A DNA stretch of 64,000 nucleotides from CAYRGY01 sp964424075. Its GTDB lineage: Bacteria > Patescibacteriota > Gracilibacteria > UBA1369. The position numbers and the translations under genes were made by a program. Each line of letters opens with the position of its first letter. Position 1 is the stretch's first letter. The notes under the pieces were generated by a model. The model had not been told where the DNA came from and ran no database searches. It worked only from the letters and a program-made list of their open reading frames with translations. Of this stretch, positions 33,696 through 41,875 are shown piece by piece. The stretch lies in assembly GCA_964424075.1 (NCBI GenBank), contig CAYRGY010000004.1, positions 1 to 64,000 on the forward strand, written 5' to 3'.

Positions 33696-34772
33696 TTAAA
33701 CTGCAGAAGCATCTAAATCATAAACTGCGCGACCAACACGGACAAATTGAGGATTCTTTTGTAAATTAAGGGAAATTGTACCCTTCTTAACCTTACGTTG
33801 CTTCAAAACTCCTGCGATTATTTCCTGCTTAGTGAGAGGAGATTTCTTCTTAAGTAAACTTTCAATAACATCAGCAACAGTTCCTTTCTTAAAGCCCCAT
33901 TCCTTCAGCGCATATAGTCCGCGACCAACCAGCACAAACTGATCATATCGAATAAGTTCATTGTGAACAGCTTGAGTAGTAACAACTTTTTTATCAAAAC
34001 CGGATTCAGAAATTTTATTAGCTATGTCAACAAAATGCAGTGGATTTCCTGATTTCTTCAGAATGATATATGCCTTATCTCTAATACTGCGAGGATTAAT
34101 ATGTCTCCAAGATACTAGTCCATAACCCTCCTCCACTCTCTTAACCCGTTTGTCAATTTCCATAGCGGAAAGGATAAACATATCATTAACCTCTCTGTTC
34201 TTTCGACTTAGGACTTCGTTTACCTGCTTAATTAAGTCTTTATCGGAAATTACATCAGCCTTTTTATTCAAAACACTAATTCCAATACTGATTACTTCCT
34301 TAATATCATCATTGATTATTGTAGAAAGCTTCCAATAGGGCTTGTAAAGATTATTCTTTTCAAAAGTTGAAATTCCATTATTGATATTTAAAGCCAATCT
34401 TAAAATGTGCTTGTCAGTTAAATCATTGGTAGAAAGTTTGGACACTAATTTGGCAACAAGTATATCTTCAATCAATATACCACCATATTCATTAAGAATT
34501 TCCACAGCCAAGTTGTTAATTAACTTAAGCTTAGTAGTGTCAACAGTTCGTCGTAGCTTCCCCAAAGCTATTTTCTCAATCTGTCTGACACGCTCTCTAG
34601 TGACTGAAAATGATTGCCCGATACGTTCCAAGGTTTGCTTCGGCCCATTATCGAGACTGAAGCGCTTTATGATAACCTCTTTTTCTTTTGAGGTGAGAAC
34701 CATAAACATGTCTTCTATAATATCGACTAGGTTTATGCGCTCTTCTTTCTTCATGATAGATACATCACTCAT
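33696..34772 (-). CDS. Sigma-region-4 plus HARE-HTH regulator (paralogue 1)
   Basis: A 358-aa predicted transcription regulator. Residues about 22-75 match sigma70 region 4 (LTSKEKEVIIKRFSLD, then IGQSFSVTRERVRQIE), the helix-turn-helix that binds -35 elements. The C-terminal third has a HARE-HTH/RpoE-delta-like winged helix (PLHFVDIANKISE..., RGLYALKEWGF) and a second basic helix pair. Sigma regions 2 and 3, needed for -10 melting, are absent, so it cannot be an ordinary sigma factor. A paralogue of the same architecture lies at 38106. It has a good promoter. Confidence 0.8.
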   Translation of the reverse strand: MSDVSIMKKEERINLVDIIEDMFMVLTSKEKEVIIKRFSLDNGPKQTLERIGQSFSVTRERVRQIEKIALGKLRRTVDTTKLKLINNLAVEILNEYGGILIEDILVAKLVSKLSTNDLTDKHILRLALNINNGISTFEKNNLYKPYWKLSTIINDDIKEVISIGISVLNKKADVISDKDLIKQVNEVLSRKNREVNDMFILSAMEIDKRVKRVEEGYGLVSWRHINPRSIRDKAYIILKKSGNPLHFVDIANKISESGFDKKVVTTQAVHNELIRYDQFVLVGRGLYALKEWGFKKGTVADVIESLLKKKSPLTKQEIIAGVLKQRKVKKGTISLNLQKNPQFVRVGRAVYDLDASAV

Positions 34773-34817
34773 GTTATTATTATTATGGGGAATCTGTATA
34801 TTTGAGAAGCAGTTGCA

Positions 34818-34846
34818 AGATTAGTGTTTTACCCTTATGTTGTCAA
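34818..34846 (-). promoter_or_regulatory. Promoter of sigma-4/HARE-HTH paralogue 1
   Basis: Minus-strand TTGACA (34841-34846), 17-nt spacer, TAATCT (34818-34823), 45 nt upstream of the start. The TTGTCAA at its -35 forms a 7-bp inverted repeat with TTGACAA at 34856-34862. Confidence 0.6.
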
Positions 34847-34917
34847 GCAAGAAATTTGACAAAAGATATAGTTTGCGCTGAACTTAAGGCGCAATATAAT
34901 AATTCGAGATTTTAGAT

Positions 34918-34945
34918 TTGTCAAATCGATAATAATTAATATAAT
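34918..34945 (+). promoter_or_regulatory. Promoter of the GT2 gene
   Basis: TTGTCA (34918-34923), 16 nt, TATAAT (34940-34945). The start codon at 34964 leaves a leader of only about 12 nt. Confidence 0.65.
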
Positions 34946-34963
34946 TGGCACGAAACTATATTC

Positions 34964-36616
34964 ATGAAAAAAACCACACAAGATCCAAAAGAGTTAATTA
35001 GGGATCATAAATATTGGAGACTGGCGGAACTGGTACCGGGGCTTTTAACCTGGGGAGCCTTCAGTTTTGTCATTCTAGGTTCAATATTCATCCCCAACAT
35101 AGTGGCAAATTTAGTCCTTTTATATACATTAGTTTGGATTTATCGCTCGTTCTACTTCTCATTTCATCTATCCAACTCATATCAAATTAGTACCAGAGCA
35201 CAAAAAACCGATTGGATTCGCTTATTGAATTTTATTGAATATCCTCAAAAGCTGCACAAATCTAATAACAGACAAGAGTTTCAGGCAGATCGAATTATTT
35301 TAAACAATAAAAAACAGCCACTTGAGCAAACTTTGGAACAGAGAATTGAAGAGCTAAAGGGTACTGAACAATATTTAAAACCTTCAGATATCCTTCATTG
35401 TGTTAACTTAGTTTCCTATAAAGAACCATATGAGGTGATCAGAGCCTCCGTTAAATCCATAGTAGATAGCAATTTTGACCTGAAAAAAGTAATTTTAATG
35501 CTTTCACTTGAGGAAAGAGACTATCGGAACGCTACATCAATTAATCAAAGAATTGAGGCTGAATTTGGTCATTTGTTTAAAAAATATATGTTCACCCTGC
35601 ATCCAAAAAAGCTACCTGGTGAACATGTTGGAAGAGCGGCCAATGCGACTTGGGCGGGCAAAGTACTAAAGACGTATTTGGAAGAAAACAAGATAACTTA
35701 TGAGAATCTGATTCTGTCGACTTTTGATGCGGACACAGCAGTAAGCCAAGAGTTTCTCAATGAACTAACCTTCCGATATTTGGTCACTCCTAATAGAGTG
35801 GAGGTTGGCTATCAACCAGTACCTTTTTACCACAACAATATATGGGATGTGCCGATTTTTAACCGCCTTGTAGCTATTTCTTGTACATTCTGGCAGTGGT
35901 CGGTTTCTTTAAGAAAAGATGAAAATAAAAGCTTTTCTTCTCGCTCCATGAGCTTTAAATCGGTTTTGGACTTTAATTACTGGGACACAACTGTTGTTCA
36001 GGATGATTCCAGACAATATTGGACAGCATTTTTTGTTTATAATGGAAGGCATTACTGCGAAAATATCTATAGTCCAGTCTATATGGATGCAGTTCAAAGC
36101 AATTCCTATTTTCAGACAGTAAGAGATCAATATAAACAACTGGTAAGATGGGCTTGGGGCGCCAGTGATTTCCCTTTTATATTGTTCAATATGATCAGAA
36201 ATAAACACATTTCCTGGACCCGGAAAATTTATGAATTAGTACATTTTCTTGAAAGTATTTTCTTTTGGGCTACCGGCCCCATTTTACTTATTTTCGCAGG
36301 CTCCATCCCTAGTCTGTTAAACAGTGAATTCAGAGATACTGTCCTAAGCTACAATTTGCCCAAGGTAATGAGCATATCACTAAATATTGCTACAGTTGGA
36401 ATACTGGTTTGTCTTTTGATTACACTCAAGATTATACCCAGAAATGAGAATACCACTTTCTGGCAAAAAATCTCCTTATACTTACAATGGATATTAGTCC
36501 CTATTGTGTCAGTGATCCTAAGCTCACTTCCTGCTATTGAAGCGCAAACTAGATTGCTGTTTAATAAGCGTCTCGACTTTCATGTCACTAAAAAGACTAG
36601 AAAAGTCACAACTTAG
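34964..36616 (+). CDS. Processive membrane glycosyltransferase family 2
   Basis: A 550-aa integral membrane enzyme. Two N-terminal helices (about 22-62) precede a cytoplasmic GT-A domain with D255-A-D257 (metal/UDP binding), a QDDSRQYW acceptor-side motif and Q392-LV-R395-W396, the QxxRW signature of processive synthases. About four C-terminal helices follow. Such enzymes polymerise and export a polysaccharide such as cellulose or hyaluronan-like glycans. The polymer here is unknown. It overlaps the convergent gene at 36613 by 4 nt. No accessory synthase subunits are adjacent. Confidence 0.85.
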   Translation: MKKTTQDPKELIRDHKYWRLAELVPGLLTWGAFSFVILGSIFIPNIVANLVLLYTLVWIYRSFYFSFHLSNSYQISTRAQKTDWIRLLNFIEYPQKLHKSNNRQEFQADRIILNNKKQPLEQTLEQRIEELKGTEQYLKPSDILHCVNLVSYKEPYEVIRASVKSIVDSNFDLKKVILMLSLEERDYRNATSINQRIEAEFGHLFKKYMFTLHPKKLPGEHVGRAANATWAGKVLKTYLEENKITYENLILSTFDADTAVSQEFLNELTFRYLVTPNRVEVGYQPVPFYHNNIWDVPIFNRLVAISCTFWQWSVSLRKDENKSFSSRSMSFKSVLDFNYWDTTVVQDDSRQYWTAFFVYNGRHYCENIYSPVYMDAVQSNSYFQTVRDQYKQLVRWAWGASDFPFILFNMIRNKHISWTRKIYELVHFLESIFFWATGPILLIFAGSIPSLLNSEFRDTVLSYNLPKVMSISLNIATVGILVCLLITLKIIPRNENTTFWQKISLYLQWILVPIVSVILSSLPAIEAQTRLLFNKRLDFHVTKKTRKVTT

Positions 36617-37104
36617 GACTGCTTACCCTTTACGTATTTCATCCACATATCACGAATGTATTCAACAGCTTGCAATGCTGATTCCTTAATCAACTTCAAA
36701 ATATCTTTCAATTTGCGTATTTCCTTCACCAATTCATTAATAGTAGCAGGTGTCGCTTTATGTTTAATTATTCTCAATTTCTTTTCCTTCACAGCAATAT
36801 TCTGCTCAATCTTAGCTATTATCTGCTCTTGCATTTGCTTAACAGATAATTCCTTCTTCTCTACAATTGTGGCCGAAGACTTGGCTCCACTTGAGGTTAC
36901 CGCACTACCTTGCTCTCCGGGACCTTTACCTGCCTCCTCTGACACATCTCCTGTTTCTACACCCTCAATACCAGCTTCTACACCTCGCATTGCCTCAGTT
37001 ATTTCTTGTCCCTTATCACCTTTCTCTTCTACCTGACCAGCTTCAAAAGGCCCTATTTCAGGTCCATTTTCAAGACTATTTTTTAATATTTTGTCATCAG
37101 CCAT
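36613..37104 (-). CDS. Hypothetical Gly/Glu-rich protein with C-terminal helices
   Basis: Start set at the ATG at 37104 (163 aa); longer in-frame starts exist at 37128 and 37110. The N-terminal half is disordered and acidic (Gly/Glu-rich), the C-terminal half (about 85-160) a basic coiled-coil-like helical region (KQMQEQIIAKIEQNI, KEIRKLKDILKLIK). No membrane helix and no family I recognise. It is divergent from the helical-repeat gene at 37186 and overlaps the GT2 3' end by 4 nt. Confidence 0.65.
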   Translation of the reverse strand: MADDKILKNSLENGPEIGPFEAGQVEEKGDKGQEITEAMRGVEAGIEGVETGDVSEEAGKGPGEQGSAVTSSGAKSSATIVEKKELSVKQMQEQIIAKIEQNIAVKEKKLRIIKHKATPATINELVKEIRKLKDILKLIKESALQAVEYIRDMWMKYVKGKQS

Positions 37105-37134
37105 CTTCATAATTATATCACAAATCACCCACTA

Positions 37135-37163
37135 TGGATAATCCTTTTATTATATGTTATAAT
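37135..37163 (+). promoter_or_regulatory. Extended -10 promoter of the helical-repeat gene
   Basis: TG-T-TATAAT (37155-37163) with a weak TGGATA 17 nt upstream (37135-37140); the ATG at 37186 follows 22 nt after the -10. Confidence 0.55.
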
Positions 37164-37185
37164 ATACTGAAATAAATAAACTTAC

Positions 37186-38109
37186 ATGTCAGATTTAAGC
37201 CTAAAGGATTTAGAAAAACAAGTAAAGTTGTTGATCTCGGAAGAGGATTGGTCCAATGCCTATAAAGTATGTAGTAATGTTCTCAGAATAGACCCTGAAA
37301 ACAGCAAATTCGTAAAGCTAAAAAACAAAATTGAAAAAGAAGTGCGTGCCAACAACATTAGAGCTATTCAAATTGAGCTAAAAAGGCTTGAACCGTTAAG
37401 AAAAGCCAAAAAATATAAAGAGTATCTTCAAGCATTAAGTCCTTTGCAGACGTATATTTCGGATTATCCTGAGCTTACCAAAATAATCATTAAAGCAAGG
37501 GAGGAATATGAAAAGTATATTGTAGAAAAAAATAAAGCCTTTATTGAGGAGAAGAAAAAAGAAATAAGTGAATTAGTTAAGCAAGGTGAATTTGAGCAAG
37601 TAAAGTATCAACTGGAACAGTTGATCAAGTTAAGTCCCAGGGATGCAAGTCTAAGAAATTTTGCGCTACAAATAAAGGACGAAGTAGTTGAACAAATGAT
37701 CGCTAAACATAAGTCACTGCTAGAAACTGAAAAATATGAAGACATTCTAATGCAACTATTGAAAATCAAAGCATTTCAGCCGGAGAACAAAAAAATCAAC
37801 GATCTCATTAAAAAGATAAAAAAATTCTACAAACTTTATCGTCTAGAGCATAGAAAAGACTTCATCTATAAGACCATGGAAGAAGCAAATATGCTGAAAT
37901 TAAAGAAAAAATATTCTAAATCTATCGATTTAATCGATCGAGTTCTAGAAATAGATCCAAATAATAAAGCTGCTAAGTCTGAATATAAGAAAGTGATAAA
38001 AAAGCTGCTACATTGGATGAAATCCAAAATTGAAAATCAGATAAGCAAGAACTATCAATCTTTCAAACTACTTAGCAAAGAAAAACCTAAAAAGTTTATT
38101 AGAATTTAA
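37186..38109 (+). CDS. TPR-like helical-repeat protein
   Basis: A 307-aa all-helical, Lys/Glu-rich cytoplasmic protein. Repeated helix pairs end in motifs such as VLRIDPENSKF (about 30) and VLEIDPNNKAAKSEY (near the C terminus), which match tetratricopeptide repeats. Intermediate repeats are degenerate. TPR proteins act as binding scaffolds; the partner is unknown. It lies between two sigma-4/HARE-HTH paralogues and overlaps the convergent second one by 4 nt. Confidence 0.75.
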   Translation: MSDLSLKDLEKQVKLLISEEDWSNAYKVCSNVLRIDPENSKFVKLKNKIEKEVRANNIRAIQIELKRLEPLRKAKKYKEYLQALSPLQTYISDYPELTKIIIKAREEYEKYIVEKNKAFIEEKKKEISELVKQGEFEQVKYQLEQLIKLSPRDASLRNFALQIKDEVVEQMIAKHKSLLETEKYEDILMQLLKIKAFQPENKKINDLIKKIKKFYKLYRLEHRKDFIYKTMEEANMLKLKKKYSKSIDLIDRVLEIDPNNKAAKSEYKKVIKKLLHWMKSKIENQISKNYQSFKLLSKEKPKKFIRI

Positions 38110-39143
38110 GCAGTGACAAGCGAATATTGCTTACGACCAACTCTAATAAACTGGTCTTTACTTTTTAGGCTCAAAATAATAGTAATCGGTTTAACTTTTC
38201 TTTGTTTCAAAACAGCATCAATAATTTCCTCCTGGGATAAAGATTCTTTCCCTCTTAGTAAATCAGTAATTATATCGGCAACTGTTCCAGGCTTGAAGCC
38301 CCATTCACTTAATCCGTAAATTCCTCTTCCAATCAAAACAAAGTCAGGATGTCTGATCAATTCATTGTGAACAGCTTGCAAATTAATATTTTTCTTATCA
38401 AATTTAGCCTCAATTATACGATTTGCTATTTCAACAAAGTGCATTGGACTCTTCTCTGAACGTAGAATGAAGAATATTTTGTCTCTTAAGGTCCTAGGAT
38501 TAATATGTCTCCAGTCAGATAAACCTAGCGAATTCTCATCTACAAGTTTAATTTTCTTATCTAAGTATAGCAGTGACTTATAACCTTCCTTAGAAATTTC
38601 CAATCCCTTATTTTCAACCAATACTTTATACAAAGCATCAACTGTCATAATATCTCTGTTCTTCTTTAGTTGAGAGATGGAATTCTTACAAAGACCGGAA
38701 ATCATACTCTCCTTAAATTCTGAAGATACAATATATGGATGAAAGTGCACAGTATTTGGAATTCGGTTATATCTTTTATCTATGCTCAAAATCAACTGGA
38801 TAGATTCTCTTGAATGCTCAGGATATTGCTTAAGAAGCTCGGCTATCATCATGTCTTCAATCATCACACCGCCTGCATTCTTTAAAACTTCATAAGCGCT
38901 GTTACTAACTGTTGAAAGAGGCGCATTATCAAGATTTCTTCTTAATTTATTTAGAGCATTCTTCTCAATTTGCCTTATTCTTTCTCTGGTGACTGAATAC
39001 TTTTGACCAATTTCCTCTAAGGTGGATTTTTCTTTTTGATCCAAATTAAATCTTCTTTCAATAACATATCTTTCCTTTTGTGTAAGCAGTAAAAGGAAAT
39101 CCTCGATAACTTTTAAATAATCATTAACGGTAGCTTTAGACAT
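38106..39143 (-). CDS. Sigma-region-4 plus HARE-HTH regulator (paralogue 2)
   Basis: 345 aa, with the same layout as the gene at 33696: sigma70 region 4 at about 18-70 (LTQKERYVIERRFNLD, then IGQKYSVTRERIRQIE), a diverged middle, and a C-terminal HARE-HTH winged helix (PMHFVEIANRIIE..., RGIYGLSEWGFKPGTVADII). The two are clearly homologous along their length, strongest in the two terminal domains. Sigma region 2 is missing. Likely a transcription factor that touches RNA polymerase or -35-like DNA. The divergence in the middle suggests different signals or targets. Confidence 0.8.
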   Translation of the reverse strand: MSKATVNDYLKVIEDFLLLLTQKERYVIERRFNLDQKEKSTLEEIGQKYSVTRERIRQIEKNALNKLRRNLDNAPLSTVSNSAYEVLKNAGGVMIEDMMIAELLKQYPEHSRESIQLILSIDKRYNRIPNTVHFHPYIVSSEFKESMISGLCKNSISQLKKNRDIMTVDALYKVLVENKGLEISKEGYKSLLYLDKKIKLVDENSLGLSDWRHINPRTLRDKIFFILRSEKSPMHFVEIANRIIEAKFDKKNINLQAVHNELIRHPDFVLIGRGIYGLSEWGFKPGTVADIITDLLRGKESLSQEEIIDAVLKQRKVKPITIILSLKSKDQFIRVGRKQYSLVTA

Positions 39144-39267
39144 ACTTGTAATATTAATGTTTTGTTTGGTTTTTAATAATTTATGGAACTGGTATTAAGT
39201 ATATTCAAACTTCGTTTAATTAAAAGAAAATATAGTTGAGCTATGAGCAAAAAGTGTTTTGTTATAC

Positions 39268-39906
39268 TTATTGAAAAATATAACCAGAACAAGGAACAGT
39301 AATAATATATTCTCTGTCCACCTCCAGCCATTTTAGTATAGCCCTGAGTTTACTTATATGAACATCTACAGTGTTCGTTTGTATTTGGGAATTTATGTCC
39401 CAAACCTCCTCCAATATTTTATTTCTATCCATAATTCTATCACGATTTTGAATCAAAAATTTCATTAATTGGTACTCCCTGTTTTTAAGCGAAATAGACT
39501 TTCTTTTGTAAGTAAGTTTGCGAGTATCCAGAGACAAGCTCAAATCATCATAAACTAATTCACTATTATGATGTCGTTCTATATTATAAATAAATAATCT
39601 TAAATCATTAGCAATTAATTGATAGTCAAAGGGAGCAACATAAATTGACAGTAAGTCTAAATTCTTCAAATTAATCTCCTTAAGTTGATCTGCATCTGCC
39701 AAAAACAAAACCACATTACTAATCTGTTCTTCTATCTTATCAAGATAACTATTATCATTCAGAATTAATAGATTAATAGAATCAAAGTAATTTACTTCCG
39801 ATAAATTACTAATTAAACAAATACTCAGCTGCACTCCCTCATTTTGAAGCCGTCTTCTGACATTTTCTGCTAACAGCAAATTATTTGTAATAATTCGTTT
39901 TATCAT
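39268..39906 (-). CDS. OmpR-type regulator with degenerate receiver domain
   Basis: Start set at 39906 (212 aa). The C-terminal winged helix is typical of OmpR/PhoB proteins (LSLDTRKLTYKRKSISLKN, then TVDVHISKLRAILKW). The N-terminal part has receiver length but lacks the acidic pair near the first strand (it reads KRIITNNLLL) and the phospho-acceptor Asp (LLILNDNS reads Asn at that place), and the conserved Lys is not seen. It is therefore probably not switched by phosphorylation. No histidine kinase gene is near. The DNA-binding half appears intact. Confidence 0.8.
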   Translation of the reverse strand: MIKRIITNNLLLAENVRRRLQNEGVQLSICLISNLSEVNYFDSINLLILNDNSYLDKIEEQISNVVLFLADADQLKEINLKNLDLLSIYVAPFDYQLIANDLRLFIYNIERHHNSELVYDDLSLSLDTRKLTYKRKSISLKNREYQLMKFLIQNRDRIMDRNKILEEVWDINSQIQTNTVDVHISKLRAILKWLEVDREYIITVPCSGYIFQ

Positions 39907-40109
39907 AAGAATAAATAAATACAATATTACAAAAGAAAGTCAATTCGTCACCAGAGGCAACAAGCAAGAATAGTTTGAAATAAAACAAAATAGCAGGCTT
40001 GAACAAGTGTTGTTGTTAAACTACAACAAACTAAAACAAAAAAGCCCTAGGAAAATTTGCGAATAATGCTAAATTATTTGTACAGAAAATACTTTTTCAA
40101 ATTTTTACT

Positions 40110-40400
40110 ATGGCTGATCAAAACAATCAACAGGGACAAAATAATGTCCACCTTAAAGTAGATTCAAATCAAGAACAGGGCGTTTATTCCAATGCAGTAT
40201 CCGTACATGTTAATCACAATGAGGTTATTCTTGATTTAGGTTATCTGATTCCTAATCAATCTCCTGTAACAATTAAATTGGTAAATCGAGTTAATTTAAG
40301 TCATAAAACAGCAGAAAGCTTACTTAAAGTCCTTTCCAATGCCATGCTAGATTGGCGCAACAAACAAGCTGAAAAAAATAAACAAGCATCTAATGAGTAA
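40110..40400 (+). CDS. DUF3467-like small protein
   Basis: A 96-aa soluble protein whose core fits the DUF3467 pattern: GVYSNAVSVHVNHNEVILDLGYL, then RVNLSHKTAESLLKVLSNAM. The tails are Gln/Asn/Lys-rich. The family function is not established. It overlaps the start of glyS by 8 nt, so the two are translationally coupled. No Shine-Dalgarno is visible. Confidence 0.75.
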   Translation: MADQNNQQGQNNVHLKVDSNQEQGVYSNAVSVHVNHNEVILDLGYLIPNQSPVTIKLVNRVNLSHKTAESLLKVLSNAMLDWRNKQAEKNKQASNE

Positions 40401-41784
40401 AGAAGCTGATTTAATGGATAAAATTCTTTCGCTCTGCAAGCAAAGAGGATTTGTTTTTCCTGGTTCTGAGATTTACGGAGGAATAGCTAATACATGGGAT
40501 TATGGGCCTTTGGGCGTAGAACTTAAAAATAATATTCTACAAGCTTGGTGGAAATTTTTTGTACACAATCGTCATGATATGGTTGGCTTAGATGCTGCCA
40601 TCATTATGAATCCTAAAGTTTGGCAATCTAGTGGTCATGTTGAAAACTTTAATGATGCTCAAGTCGATTGTAAGCAGTGTAAATCTAGGTTAAGAGCAGA
40701 TCATTTGATTGAAAACGCTATAGAGAATATCAAAGTTGAAGGCTTATCTATGGAGGATCTCGATAAGTTGATTACTGAAAACAATATCAAATGCCCTCGT
40801 TGTGGAGCCCAAAATTTCACTAATTCTCGTGTATTTAATTTACTTTTCCAAACCCATATCGGTCCTGTAGCCAGTGATAGTGAACCGGTCTATTTGAGAG
40901 GTGAATTAGCTCAATCAATGTTTACCAATTTCAAGAGCATCCTCAATACATCTCGCAAAAAAATACCTTTTGGAATAGCTCAAGCTGGAAAAGTTTTCCG
41001 CAATGAAATAACACCAGGAAACTTTATTTTTCGCACTTTGGAATTTGATTTGATGGAATTTGAATATTTCATCCATCCCGATGAATGGGAGAAACAATTT
41101 GAATACTGGATGGAACAGATGCATCAGTGGCTTGACTATATCGGGATAGATAGACAAAAAACCCGGATCAGAGAGCATACTCAGGATGAATTATCTCACT
41201 ATTCCAAGCGAACAGCCGACATCGAATTTAATACTCCTTTCGGTTGGAAGGAGCTTTATGGATGCGCATACCGAACTAATTTTGATTTAACCAATCATGC
41301 TGAGAAATCCGGCGTCGATTTGAGTTATACAGATCCTTATACGAACGAGAAATACATTCCTCATGTCATTGAGCCCACATTTGGTTTAAACAGGACTGTG
41401 TTAATGACACTACTCAGTGCTTATTATCAAGAAAAGGTCACAACTGCCGATGGTGGTGAGGAAACCAGAGTAGTTTTGAAGTTAGATAAAAAAATTGCAC
41501 CATTTAAAGCAGCAATCCTACCACTTACTAATAAACTTAATCAACAAGCTGAAAAGCTCTGGGACAACTTAAAGAATGACTTTAATCTTGATTTGGATTT
41601 CTCGGGCTCAATCGGCAAAAGATATCGTCGACAAGATGAAATTGGCACCCCATTCTGCGTAACCTATGACTTTGAAACAGCAGAAAATCAAACAGTAACA
41701 GTTAGAAATAGAGATACTATGGAACAAGAGCGAGTACAATTATCGGAATTGAGTTCTTATTTAAAAGCAAAACTAAGCAGTTAA
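40393..41784 (+). CDS. glyS: Glycyl-tRNA synthetase, homodimeric type
   Basis: Class II synthetase of the archaeal/eukaryal/Gram-positive single-chain type, 463 aa. It opens with GFVFPGSEIYGG and TWDYGPLG, has a CKQC...CPRC zinc pair (about 93-136), motif 2 around GKVFRNEITPGNFIFRTLEF, and motif 3 near IEPTFGLNRTVL. The C-terminal anticodon domain follows. It is complete. A terminator lies 25 nt downstream. Confidence 0.95.
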   Translation: MSKEADLMDKILSLCKQRGFVFPGSEIYGGIANTWDYGPLGVELKNNILQAWWKFFVHNRHDMVGLDAAIIMNPKVWQSSGHVENFNDAQVDCKQCKSRLRADHLIENAIENIKVEGLSMEDLDKLITENNIKCPRCGAQNFTNSRVFNLLFQTHIGPVASDSEPVYLRGELAQSMFTNFKSILNTSRKKIPFGIAQAGKVFRNEITPGNFIFRTLEFDLMEFEYFIHPDEWEKQFEYWMEQMHQWLDYIGIDRQKTRIREHTQDELSHYSKRTADIEFNTPFGWKELYGCAYRTNFDLTNHAEKSGVDLSYTDPYTNEKYIPHVIEPTFGLNRTVLMTLLSAYYQEKVTTADGGEETRVVLKLDKKIAPFKAAILPLTNKLNQQAEKLWDNLKNDFNLDLDFSGSIGKRYRRQDEIGTPFCVTYDFETAENQTVTVRNRDTMEQERVQLSELSSYLKAKLSS

Positions 41785-41809
41785 TCTAAGTTTACATAAA
41801 CAGCTATTT

Positions 41810-41840
41810 AAGCCTAATTCATTGAAGGATTAGGCTTTTT
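41810..41840 (+). terminator. Terminator of glyS
   Basis: AAGCCTAAT (41810-41818), 10-nt loop, ATTAGGCTT (41829-41837), then TTT. The loop contains the -35 of the next promoter. Confidence 0.85.
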
Positions 41841-41850
41841 CTGTTATAAT
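41822..41850 (+). promoter_or_regulatory. Promoter of TraD-like ATPase 2
   Basis: TTGAAG (41822-41827), 17-nt spacer, TATAAT (41845-41850). The -35 and most of the spacer overlap the glyS terminator hairpin. The TTG start codon is 25 nt after the -10. Confidence 0.7.
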
Positions 41851-41875
41851 AATAGGATTTTAAAACTCAATAAAG

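Noticed and set aside
40010..40029. Hairpin TTGTTGT/ACAACAA in the gap before the DUF3467 gene
   Set aside because: No T-run on either strand, so not called as a terminator; mentioned only as a possible operator.
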